DNA of 10,967 bases from Oscillospiraceae bacterium (lineage in GTDB: Bacteria > Bacillota > Clostridia > Oscillospirales > Oscillospiraceae): the NCBI GenBank assembly GCA_020025425.1, contig JAHHSD010000051.1, positions 1 through 10,967 of the forward strand, written 5' to 3'. This document shows positions 1-5,997 of this stretch, in pieces. Positions within the stretch are counted from its first letter, which is position 1. The number at the start of each line of letters is the position of its first letter. Below the pieces are notes generated by a model. It did no database searches. It had not been told where the DNA came from and was given only the letters and a program-made list of their open reading frames with translations. The position numbers and the translations under genes were made by a program.

Positions 1-301
1 GCTCCACCTCGACGGTGAAGTCCACGTGGCCCGGGGTGTCGATGATGTTCAGACGGGTCTGGGGGAACTGCTTCTTGGTGCCCTGCCAGTAGCAGGTAGT
101 AGCAGCGGAGGTGATGGTGATACCACGCTCCTGCTCCTGAGCCATCCAGTCCATGGTGGCGGTACCGTCGTGGGTCTCGCCGATCTTGTAGTTGACGCCG
201 GTGTAGTAGAGGATACGCTCGGTCGTCGTAGTCTTACCGGCATCGATGTGAGCCATGATGCCGATGTTTCTGGTGTTTTCCAGAGTAACTTTTCTAGCCA
301 T
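1..301 (-). CDS. fusA: Elongation factor G, N-terminal 100 residues (partial)
   Basis: EF-G is the cytoplasmic GTPase that drives tRNA-mRNA translocation on the ribosome and, with RRF, ribosome recycling. Only the start of the gene is here; the rest lies beyond the left edge. The translation begins MARKVTLENTRNIGIMAHID and carries the GTPase P-loop AHIDAGKTTTTE (residues 17-28), the switch I region with RGITI (59-63), and the G3 box DTPGHVDF (88-95). The order and spacing match bacterial EF-G rather than the tetracycline-protection or LepA relatives. The start codon is ATG at 299-301, 12 bases after the rpsG stop, with a purine-rich GGGGGAG site in the gap. This is the last visible gene of the str operon, so it is probably co-transcribed with rpsL and rpsG. 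Whether tufA follows cannot be seen. Confidence 0.97.
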   Translation of the reverse strand, partial: MARKVTLENTRNIGIMAHIDAGKTTTTERILYYTGVNYKIGETHDGTATMDWMAQEQERGITITSAATTCYWQGTKKQFPQTRLNIIDTPGHVDFTVEVE

Positions 302-313
302 TGTTGCTCCCCC

Positions 314-784
314 TTACCAGCGGTAGTGAGCGAAGGCCTTGTTGGACTCAGCCATCTTGTGAGTGTCCTCACGCTTCTTGACGGCGGAACCCAGGTTGTT
401 GGCGGCGTCCATGATCTCGCCGGCCAGACGCTCCTTCATGGTCTTCTCACCACGGTTACGGGCATAAGTGGTCAGCCAGCGCAGACCCAGGGTCTGACGG
501 CGCTCGGGGCGGACCTCAACGGGGACCTGGTAGGTGGCGCCGCCCACACGGCGGGCCTTGACCTCCAGGGAAGGCATGATATTCTCCAGGGCCTGGGTGT
601 AGACCTCCATGGGGTCCTTCTCGGTCTTCTCCTTGATGATATCAAAAGCACCGTAGACCACCTTCTGAGCTACGCCCTTCTTGCCATCCAGCATGATGCT
701 GTTGGTAAGCTTGGTAACCAGGATGGAGTTATACAGCGGATCAGGCAGAACCTCCCGCTTGGGTACATTTCCTCTTCTGGGCAC
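314..784 (-). CDS. rpsG: 30S ribosomal protein S7
   Basis: S7 nucleates assembly of the 30S head by binding the 3' major domain of 16S rRNA and lies near the E-site tRNA. The 156-residue product is the standard bacterial length. It begins MPRRGNVPKREVLPDPLYNS and contains the family signature ARRVGGATYQVPVEVRPERR at residues 77-96, ending in KAFAHYRW. The start codon is GTG at 782-784. This start is supported by a strong AAGGAGG site (793-799) with 8-base spacing, and by homology beginning exactly there. The gene sits 192 bases downstream of rpsL, a long gap for this operon, and only 12 bases before fusA. In E. coli, S7 represses its own operon by binding the rpsL-rpsG intercistronic mRNA. 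The structured gap here may act in the same way, which is inference. Confidence 0.98.
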   Translation of the reverse strand: MPRRGNVPKREVLPDPLYNSILVTKLTNSIMLDGKKGVAQKVVYGAFDIIKEKTEKDPMEVYTQALENIMPSLEVKARRVGGATYQVPVEVRPERRQTLGLRWLTTYARNRGEKTMKERLAGEIMDAANNLGSAVKKREDTHKMAESNKAFAHYRW

Positions 785-976
785 TTTGCTTCCCTCCTTC
801 TTATAATATTATAGAATTCATAGGTACTCGAACCGCGCTCGGGCGATCCGTGTAATGCCTGTCCGAGGTCTGCCTAATGATATAGGTAAACGCTCGGCAA
901 GGCAGTTGCCTTGCGCAAACGCACAATGCAATTCAGGTTGGACAATTTGTCCGAAAGCAGGTTTCCGAGGAGAAAC
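785..976 (-). promoter_or_regulatory. Structured rpsL-rpsG intercistronic region
   Basis: This 192-base gap in the operon contains three short perfect inverted repeats in the mRNA sense. GTTTC/GAAAC at 961-976 lies right after the rpsL stop. GGACAA/TTGTCC with one central base lies at 940-952. GCAAGGC/GCCTTGC with a 4-base loop lies at 897-914. A further 5-bp CTCGG/CCGAG pairing is possible closer to rpsG. None is followed by a T-run, so they do not look like terminators. The last ~30 bases before the ribosome binding site are AT-rich, including a TATAAT on the minus strand, but no fitting -35 is present. A role as an S7 feedback site is plausible by analogy with E. coli, but no primary-sequence match to that site was seen. 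Confidence 0.4.
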
Positions 977-1399
977 TTACTTCTTGCCGGCCTTAGGACG
1001 CTTGGCACCGTACTTGGAACGGGCCTGCATACGGCCGTTGACGCCCTGGGTATCCAGAGAGCCGCGGATGATGTGGTAACGCACACCGGGCAGGTCCTTG
1101 ACACGGCCGCCGCGGATCATGACCACGGAGTGCTCCTGCAGGTTGTGGCCAACACCGGGGATGTAGGCAGTGACCTCATAGCCGTTGGTCAGACGCACAC
1201 GGGCGATCTTACGCAGAGCGGAGTTCGGCTTCTTAGGAGTGGAAGTACGAACGGCAGTGCAGACACCTCTCTTCTGAGGAGAAGGCAGATCGGTCTCGCT
1301 GCTCTTCAGGGTGTTCAGGCCATGCTGCAGAGCGGGGGAAGTGGACTTGTAGGTCACCTTCTCGCGGCCCTTGCGAACCAGCTGATTAAAAGTAGGCAT
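977..1399 (-). CDS. rpsL: 30S ribosomal protein S12
   Basis: S12 sits at the decoding centre of the 30S subunit and affects tRNA selection accuracy. The 140-residue product starts MPTFNQLVRKGREKV. It carries QKRGVCTAV, TPKKPNSALRK (54-64), the GHNLQEHSVVMIRGGRVKDLPGVRYH block (84-109) and a basic C-terminal tail. A 13-residue insertion near residues 26-38 relative to E. coli is typical of Firmicutes. Lys56 and Lys101 correspond to E. coli Lys43 and Lys88; both are the wild-type residue, so the common streptomycin-resistance substitutions are absent. Asp102 corresponds to the residue that RimO methylthiolates in other bacteria. The ATG at 1397-1399 follows a strong AAGGAGG site. The gene lies 102 bases downstream of the L7Ae-like gene and is probably expressed from the promoter at 1814-1842. 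Confidence 0.98.
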   Translation of the reverse strand: MPTFNQLVRKGREKVTYKSTSPALQHGLNTLKSSETDLPSPQKRGVCTAVRTSTPKKPNSALRKIARVRLTNGYEVTAYIPGVGHNLQEHSVVMIRGGRVKDLPGVRYHIIRGSLDTQGVNGRMQARSKYGAKRPKAGKK

Positions 1400-1501
1400 G
1401 GTTTTCCTCCTTTCTCACATCTTCGCCCGAGATCGGGCTTGTTTTATATTTTAACAGGATAAGGCGGACCTTATACCGTTAAAACCAAATTTTTACGGCG
1501 G
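1400..1501 (-). other. Gap between L7Ae-like gene and rpsL with two inverted repeats
   Basis: Two inverted repeats lie in this 102-base gap. The first (1425-1438) is GCCCGA/TCGGGC with a 2-base centre, or a 5-bp stem with a tetraloop. The second (1451-1482) is a longer imperfect palindrome: ATAAGG/CCTTAT around a 4-base loop, enclosed by TTAAC/GTTAA, with three bases of mostly mismatched sequence between. Neither has a T-run on the minus strand, so complete termination between the two genes is unlikely. They could set relative expression by mRNA processing or attenuation. The rpsL ribosome binding site lies at the rpsL end of the gap. Confidence 0.4.
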
Positions 1502-1741
1502 TCAGAAAATCGCAACCACCGCTGCGCCAACACTGATGCCGCAGGCCTCGCCCAGATCCTTCATCCGGGGGATCGTGGCCATCTGCACCGCATGCTGGGC
1601 ACACAGTTCCACAATGGGCTGGGTTACGCGGGGATCGGCGTCCTTGGCCAGAAAGACCCAGCGCACCTTTTTGTCTCTCAGGGCGCGCTTGACCTGTTTG
1701 GCGCCCACGACCTTCTCCGCGGTTCTCAGTTCGTTGAACAT
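1502..1741 (-). CDS. rplGB: L7Ae/YbxF-family k-turn RNA-binding protein
   Basis: The 79-residue product matches the bacterial L7Ae-like family (B. subtilis YbxF, about 82 residues), small single-domain proteins that bind kink-turn RNA. It begins MFNELRTAEKVVGAKQVKRA. It has the alpha-beta L7Ae pattern: a basic segment KRALRDKK (18-25), strand VRWVFLAKDAD (26-36), helix PIVELCAQHAV (42-52), and the terminal block LGEACGISVGAAVVAIF (63-79), which resembles the family's LG.A.GI.V..A..AI ending. The ATG at 1739-1741 follows AGGAGG (1749-1754) with 7-base spacing. In Bacilli this gene lies between rpoC and rpsL. Here it keeps its place ahead of rpsL, but a divergent ferredoxin replaces rpoC upstream, so it is the first gene of the operon. 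Its RNA target is unknown here; the structured leader just upstream is one candidate. Confidence 0.9.
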   Translation of the reverse strand: MFNELRTAEKVVGAKQVKRALRDKKVRWVFLAKDADPRVTQPIVELCAQHAVQMATIPRMKDLGEACGISVGAAVVAIF

Positions 1742-1806
1742 TTGCGCCCCTCCTTTTCCCCTGTGGGGCTTGGCTGTCGTTTGGGCAAAATATCCCTACC
1801 ACGACA
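1742..1806 (-). promoter_or_regulatory. Structured 5' leader of the str operon
   Basis: The predicted transcript start is near 1807, which leaves a leader of about 65 bases. Its first 32 bases (1806 down to 1775) form a hairpin: TGTCGT pairs with ACGACA at the base, then an asymmetric internal loop (GGTA opposite AA), then GGG/CCC. Near the gene, GCCCC (1765-1769) can pair locally with GGGG (1758-1761), or instead with GGGGC (1746-1750), which overlaps the AGGAGG site. The two pairings are mutually exclusive, so the leader could open or close the ribosome binding site. The internal loop lacks the tandem G-A pairs of a standard kink-turn. The pairing is seen in the sequence; the regulatory role is inferred. 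Confidence 0.45.
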
Positions 1807-1813
1807 TTTCGAG

Positions 1814-1842
1814 ATTATATCATGTTCTACAAGCTCCGTCAA
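1814..1842 (-). promoter_or_regulatory. Sigma-A promoter of the str operon
   Basis: On the minus strand, TTGACG (1837-1842) is followed by a 17-base spacer and a perfect TATAAT (1814-1819). This is near consensus for the housekeeping sigma factor and points into the L7Ae-rpsL-rpsG-fusA operon, with a start expected near 1807. A second TTGACG lies 29 bases upstream (1866-1871), with TATGCT 18 bases after it, and may be a weaker tandem promoter. Confidence 0.85.
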
Positions 1843-1913
1843 GCATAAATCAGCAAGAAATCCCCCGTCAAAATCCCGATTCCCGTGGCAATCTCACTAC
1901 ATTCTGTCCTGTG

Positions 1914-1919
1914 TATAAA
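1914..1919 (+). promoter_or_regulatory. Possible -10 box for the ferredoxin gene
   Basis: TATAAA on the plus strand lies 57 bases before the ferredoxin start in an AT-rich stretch, and is the best -10 candidate there. No good -35 hexamer is seen at 16-18 bases upstream (the bases are ATCTCA or close to it), so the promoter is either weak at -35 or activator-dependent. Confidence 0.35.
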
Positions 1920-1976
1920 ATTTTATTCCTGCGGGGATACTGATTTCATCTCTCAATCAGAAAGGAGCTTTCCGTT

Positions 1977-2159
1977 ATGTATGCCCATGTGAAGGACAGC
2001 TGCATCGGATGCGGACTGTGCACCAACCTCTGCCCCGCTGTTTTCGCCATGACTGACGCCGGAAAGGCCGATGTGCTCCAGGCCGTCCCTGCGGGGATGG
2101 AGGATCAGGTCCGGGAGACGGCGGACGCCTGCCCCGTGGATGCCATCCATGTGAGCTGA
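1977..2159 (+). CDS. Single-cluster [4Fe-4S] ferredoxin
   Basis: A small soluble electron carrier, 60 residues long. The motif CIGCGLCTNLCP places Cys9, Cys12 and Cys15 in a CxxCxxC pattern, and Cys52 in ACPVDAI supplies the fourth ligand, so one [4Fe-4S] cluster is expected. The second-cluster cysteines of clostridial 2[4Fe-4S] ferredoxins are missing. The layout resembles Thermotoga and Desulfovibrio monocluster ferredoxins. Those have a disulfide between the cysteine equivalent to Cys19 and a second one further on. Here Cys19 is kept but the expected partner between residues 20 and 51 is absent, so no internal disulfide can form. The ATG at 1977 follows AAAGGAG (1961-1967). The gene appears monocistronic: divergent from the str operon and closed by a strong terminator. 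Its redox partner cannot be told from context. Confidence 0.93.
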   Translation: MYAHVKDSCIGCGLCTNLCPAVFAMTDAGKADVLQAVPAGMEDQVRETADACPVDAIHVS

Positions 2160-2179
2160 GCCGCTCCGCCCCGGCGAGG

Positions 2180-2222
2180 AAAAGGACTTGCCGTCTGTGT
2201 CATGCAGACGGCAAGTCCTTTT
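2180..2222. terminator. Bidirectional intrinsic terminator between ferredoxin and hppA
   Basis: A perfect 18-bp inverted repeat (2180-2197 with 2205-2222) encloses a 7-base loop. The stem starts AAAAGG and ends CCTTTT, so on either strand the hairpin ends in a short U-run; on the plus strand it continues TTTTATTTT. It lies 21 bases after the ferredoxin stop and 55 bases after the convergent hppA stop, and probably ends both transcripts. Confidence 0.93.
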
Positions 2223-2276
2223 ATTTTGGGGTATTTCTCCCCCACAGGCTCACCCATTCGGTGTTCTGCTCCTGTT

Positions 2277-4355
2277 TTACAGCAGGTGGAAGGCGGCGAT
2301 CAGGCCGGAGAACACGATGGACACCGTGGAGCACAGCTTGATCAAAATGTTCAGTGAGGGGCCGGAGGTGTCCTTAAAGGGGTCACCCACCGTGTCGCCC
2401 ACCACGGCGGCCTTGTGGCACTCGGAGCCCTTTCCGCCGTGGTGCCCGCTCTCGATGTACTTTTTCGCATTGTCCCAGGCGCCGCCGGCGTTGGACATGA
2501 ACACGGCCATGGCGAAGCCCGTGACGGACACGCCGCCCAGCAGGCCCACCACACCCACAGGGCCCAGCAGCAGGCCGGTGAGGATGGGGACCACCACAGC
2601 CAGCAGAGCGGGGGCCACCATCTCATGGAGGGCGCCCTTGGTGCACAGGGCCACGCAGGAGGCGTAGTCAGGGTCGGTCTTGCCCTCCATAATGCCGCTG
2701 ATCTCCTTGAACTGGCGGCGGACCTCCAGCACGATGGACTGGGCGGCGGTCTGCACCGCGCTCATGGTCAGGGCGGAGAACACGAAGGTCAGCATGGCGC
2801 CCACGAACAGGCCCACCAGCATCAGCGGGTTGGTCAGGGTCAGATCCATGACCGCGTCGCTCTTGTCCGCCACGATATTCACATAGCTGACCAGCAGGGC
2901 CAGGGCGGTCAGGGAGGCGGAGCCGATGGCAAAGCCCTTGCCGGTGGCGGCGGTGGTGTTGCCCAGGGAGTCCAGGGCGTCGGTGCGCTCACGCACCTCC
3001 TCAGGCAGGCCGGACATCTCAGCAATGCCGCCGGCGTTGTCGGCCACAGGACCGTAGGCGTCGGTGGCCAGGGTGATTCCCAGGGTGGACAGCATGCCCA
3101 CAGCGGCAATGCCGATGCCGTACAGGCCCTGGTTGAAGGAGACGCTGCCGCCCGCAGAGAAGAAGCTGACCAGAATGGCGGCGGCCACGATCAGGATGGA
3201 GGCGATGGTGGATTTCAGACCCAGGGAGATGCCGCCGATGATGACGGTGGCGGCGCCGGTCTCAGAGGCGGCGGCCAGCTTCTGGGTTGGTTTATAAGTA
3301 TCAGAGGTGTAGTACTCGGTAAAATAGCCGATGGCGCAGCCGCCGATCAAACCGGCCAGAATGGCCGCATAGACCCCCCAGCTGCCCAGAATGGCATAGG
3401 TCAGAGGAGCTGCCACCACCGCCGACATGGCGGCGGCCAGGTAGGTGCCGGTACGCAGGGATTTCAGCAGGGATTTCTGGTCGGCGTCCTCCTTGGTTTT
3501 CACAAAGAAGGTGCCGATGATGGAGCAGACAATGCCGCAGACGGCCAGCAGCATGGGCAGGACCATGCCCTCAAACCCGTAGCCGGCGCAGGCGCCCAGG
3601 GAAAAGGTGGCCAGAATGGAGCCCACATAGGACTCGTAGAGGTCGGCGCCCATACCGGCCACGTCGCCCACATTGTCGCCCACGTTGTCGGCGATGGTGG
3701 CGGGGTTGCGGGGGTCGTCCTCCGGGATGCCGGCCTCCACCTTGCCCACCAGATCGGCGCCCACATCGGCAGCCTTGGTGTAAATACCGCCGCCCACACG
3801 GGCAAACAGGGCCATGAAGGAGGCGCCCATGCCGTTCATCACCATGATGTTGCCCAAAACCATGGGGTCATCAATGCCGGCGATCACATGCAGGATAAAG
3901 AACCACAGGGAGATATCCAGCATACCCAGGCCCACCACGGTGAAGCCCATCACGGAGCCGGAGGAGAAGGCCACCCGCAGGCCCTTGTTCAGGCTCTCTG
4001 AGGCGGCCTGGGCGGTGCGGGCGTTGGAGTTGGTGGCGATCTTCATGCCCACCAGTCCGGCCAGCATGGACCAGATCCCGCCGGTCAGGAAAGCAAAAGG
4101 AGTGAATTTGGAGAGCATCCGTCCGTCCGTGGCCCAGGCCATGATCACCAGGATCACAAACACAACGACAAAAACCTTCGCTACCGTAGTGTACTGGTGC
4201 TTCAGATAAGCGTTGGCCCCCTCGCGGATGGAGGCCGCAATCTTCTGCATCTTCTCAGTTCCCTCAGAGAAGGTCATGACCTTTTTCCCCTGGACCAGAG
4301 CGAACAGCAGCGCAATCAACGCGCCTGCCAGGCCAAAGATGTACAGCTCATTCAT
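2277..4355 (-). CDS. hppA: Membrane-bound pyrophosphatase, K+-dependent ion pump (probably Na+)
   Basis: The enzyme hydrolyses cytoplasmic pyrophosphate and uses the energy to export Na+ and/or H+ across the plasma membrane. The 692-residue product is of usual length (around 670-730 in bacteria) and is hydrophobic throughout, as expected for 16 helices. Substrate-binding signatures are intact: KAADVGADLVGKVE (194-207), the acidic DDPRNPATIADNVGDNVGD (213-231), and near the C-terminus DNAKKYIE (628-635) with VVGDTVGDPFKDTSGPSLN (651-669). In GNTTAATGKG (465-474), alanine at 469 and glycine at 472 mark the K+-dependent subfamily; K+-independent enzymes have lysine at 469. Glu241 in ADLYESYVG is at the position seen in Na+-pumping members. 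The ion is inferred from this, and dual Na+/H+ pumping is possible. The ATG at 4353-4355 follows AAGGAG with a rather long 12-base spacing. The gene has its own promoter and shared terminator, so it is likely monocistronic. Confidence 0.96.
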   Translation of the reverse strand: MNELYIFGLAGALIALLFALVQGKKVMTFSEGTEKMQKIAASIREGANAYLKHQYTTVAKVFVVVFVILVIMAWATDGRMLSKFTPFAFLTGGIWSMLAGLVGMKIATNSNARTAQAASESLNKGLRVAFSSGSVMGFTVVGLGMLDISLWFFILHVIAGIDDPMVLGNIMVMNGMGASFMALFARVGGGIYTKAADVGADLVGKVEAGIPEDDPRNPATIADNVGDNVGDVAGMGADLYESYVGSILATFSLGACAGYGFEGMVLPMLLAVCGIVCSIIGTFFVKTKEDADQKSLLKSLRTGTYLAAAMSAVVAAPLTYAILGSWGVYAAILAGLIGGCAIGYFTEYYTSDTYKPTQKLAAASETGAATVIIGGISLGLKSTIASILIVAAAILVSFFSAGGSVSFNQGLYGIGIAAVGMLSTLGITLATDAYGPVADNAGGIAEMSGLPEEVRERTDALDSLGNTTAATGKGFAIGSASLTALALLVSYVNIVADKSDAVMDLTLTNPLMLVGLFVGAMLTFVFSALTMSAVQTAAQSIVLEVRRQFKEISGIMEGKTDPDYASCVALCTKGALHEMVAPALLAVVVPILTGLLLGPVGVVGLLGGVSVTGFAMAVFMSNAGGAWDNAKKYIESGHHGGKGSECHKAAVVGDTVGDPFKDTSGPSLNILIKLCSTVSIVFSGLIAAFHLL

Positions 4356-4442
4356 GTTTGCAACACACTCCTTTTTCGCATTTCCCCGTTAATCTTCATA
4401 CAAAACCATTTTTTAGAGAAACAGGCTCATGCTTATGAGTAT

Positions 4443-4470
4443 ATTTTACCACATAGCGTTATAATTGCAA
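4443..4470 (-). promoter_or_regulatory. Promoter of hppA
   Basis: On the minus strand, TTGCAA (4465-4470), a 16-base spacer and TAAAAT (4443-4448) make a reasonable housekeeping promoter. The start would lie near 4435, giving a leader of about 80 bases. The inverted repeat CTCAT/ATGAG with a 4-base centre (4426-4439) overlaps the predicted start and could be an operator or a small hairpin. Confidence 0.6.
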
Positions 4471-4502
4471 CATGATTTTTGTTTATTTAATTCTTAATGC
4501 AA

Positions 4503-4539
4503 TACAGCACCCGTTAACTCCACACTAACAGGTGCTGTA
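4503..4539 (-). terminator. Probable terminator of the trkA-trkH unit
   Basis: TACAGCACC and GGTGCTGTA form the base of a stem that extends to 14 bp. The single imperfect pair is a G-U wobble when transcribed on the minus strand, but an A-C mismatch on the plus strand, which favours the minus direction. It starts 22 bases after the trkH stop. The tail is AT-rich but lacks a clean T-run, so termination may be incomplete. Confidence 0.6.
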
Positions 4540-4560
4540 AATATGTTTGTTATATACTTA

Positions 4561-5997
4561 TCAGTTTTTCCGCCAGGCACTTCTGGAGAACAGGATCAGG
4601 ATGGGGAAAATCTCCAGCCGCCCAATCACCATGCACAAAGACATGACCAGCTTGGACAGCGGGGAGAAAATAGAGAAGTTTCCGCTGGGGCCGATCAGCT
4701 CCAGGCCCGGTCCCACGTTGCTCACACAGGTGAGGGCCGCGCTGAAGGACACCGAGAAGGTGTACCCGTCCAGGGAGATGATCAGTCCCGCTCCCAGAAT
4801 GACCAGCAGATAGCAGCCCACAAAGACGGCAATGGAGTGGAGCGTGCGCTCGGGCACCACCTTTCCGTCCAGCCGGACCACCTCCATCTCCCGCGGATGG
4901 ATGATCTGGTGGATCTCCCGGCGGATGGCCCGCAGCAGCACCAGCACGCGGGAGCACTTCATTCCTCCGCCGGTGGATCCTGCGCAGGCCCCGCAGAACA
5001 TCAGCAGAACGAAGATGACGCCGCAGAACCGGGGCCAGAGCTCAAAGTCCGCCGTGCCGAAGCCGGTGGTGGAGATAATGGACACCACCTGGAAGAAGGC
5101 ATACCGGAAGCTCTCCCAGAGGCCGGAGTACAGGGGATAAATGCCGATCATCACCAGCACCGTGGCCAGTCCCACCACACTCAGGAAAAAATGCAGCTCG
5201 TCGCTGGCCAGGGCCTCCCGCCACTTCTTGCTCAAAATCAGGAAGTAGATGGCAAAGTTCAGGGAGAAGAACAGGATGAACACAGCGATGATCATGTCAA
5301 TAGTCCCGCTGTTGTAGGCGCCCACACTGGCATTTTTACAGGAGAAGCCGCCGGTGCCGGCGGTGGAGAAGGCGTGGATAAAGCTGTCATACAGCGGCAT
5401 GCCGGCCAGGCGCAGGCAGAGCACCTCGACCAGGGTCAGGGCGCAGTAGATGCTGTACAGGATCTTGGAGGTCTTGGACTGCTTGGGCACCAGCTTGGAA
5501 AAAACCGGGCCTGGCGTCTCAGCCTGAGTCAGATAGTGGGAGCGGATGCCCATGGAGGGCAGCAGCGCGGTGGCCAGCACCAGCACGCCCATGCCGCCCA
5601 GCCAGTGGGTAAAGGAGCGCCAGAACAGGATGCCGTAGGGCTGCGCCTCGATATTCGTCAGAATGGTGGCCCCGGTGGTGGTAAATCCGGAATAGGTCTC
5701 AAACAGGCAGTCCACAAAGGAGGGGAAACTGCCCGAGAAGTAGAAGGGCAGGGCGCCCATCACCCCGGTAATCAGCCAGATCAGGCCCACCGCGCAGAAG
5801 CCCTCCCGGGTAAAGAAGTGCCCGGGCGCCCGGATGGCCGACAGCCCGAAGCCCACAATCAGCATCAGCAGAATGCTCCAGAGGAAGGGGGCGATGCTCT
5901 CCCCGTAGAGCATGGCGACCACCAGAGGGACCACCATGGAGGCGGCCTCCACCAGCATGACCCGTCCCACCAGCTTCAACACCAGTTTCAGGTTCAT
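4561..5997 (-). CDS. trkH: Trk-type potassium uptake channel subunit TrkH
   Basis: This is the membrane pore of the Trk K+ uptake system; cytoplasmic TrkA gates it in response to nucleotides. The 478-residue product matches the TrkH length (about 480) and is hydrophobic throughout. All four pore-loop filter segments are visible: TTTGA (106-110), STAGTGGF (211-218), STTGFGT (309-315) and CVSNVGPG (424-431), each with its key glycine. The conserved GACAGSTGGGMK segment (336-347), site of the pore-blocking loop in this family, and the C-terminal GRLEIFPILILF (459-470) are present. The C-terminal position of GRLE and the partner with two RCK units both fit TrkH rather than KtrB. The ATG at 5995-5997 overlaps the trkA stop by 4 bases (ATGA), with GGAGGG just upstream inside trkA, indicating translational coupling. 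Confidence 0.96.
   Translation of the reverse strand: MNLKLVLKLVGRVMLVEAASMVVPLVVAMLYGESIAPFLWSILLMLIVGFGLSAIRAPGHFFTREGFCAVGLIWLITGVMGALPFYFSGSFPSFVDCLFETYSGFTTTGATILTNIEAQPYGILFWRSFTHWLGGMGVLVLATALLPSMGIRSHYLTQAETPGPVFSKLVPKQSKTSKILYSIYCALTLVEVLCLRLAGMPLYDSFIHAFSTAGTGGFSCKNASVGAYNSGTIDMIIAVFILFFSLNFAIYFLILSKKWREALASDELHFFLSVVGLATVLVMIGIYPLYSGLWESFRYAFFQVVSIISTTGFGTADFELWPRFCGVIFVLLMFCGACAGSTGGGMKCSRVLVLLRAIRREIHQIIHPREMEVVRLDGKVVPERTLHSIAVFVGCYLLVILGAGLIISLDGYTFSVSFSAALTCVSNVGPGLELIGPSGNFSIFSPLSKLVMSLCMVIGRLEIFPILILFSRSAWRKN

Noticed and set aside
800..840. A TATAAT on the minus strand just before rpsG, as an internal promoter
   Set aside because: The hexamer 17 bases upstream is GCGGTT, unlike TTGACA, and the start would fall too close to the ribosome binding site.
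800..850. A tRNA T-arm-like string (GGTTCGAGTACC on the minus strand) in the rpsL-rpsG gap
   Set aside because: The stem is only 3 bp and no acceptor, D or anticodon arms fit around it.
1775..1806. A kink-turn in the str leader as the binding site of the L7Ae-like protein
   Set aside because: The internal loop (GGTA opposite AA) lacks the tandem G-A/A-G pairs and three-base bulge of a standard kink-turn, so I only report the hairpin.
2228..2275. Small inverted repeats (GGGG/CCCC and ACAGG/CCTGT) just after the hppA stop
   Set aside because: Short and weak, and the strong terminator at 2180-2222 explains the end of hppA.
2415..4001. A 528-codon open frame on the plus strand opposite hppA
   Set aside because: It is exactly antisense to a fully conserved gene, its translation is rich in Gly, His and Gln with no membrane or domain pattern, and it reflects the GC-rich codon use of hppA.
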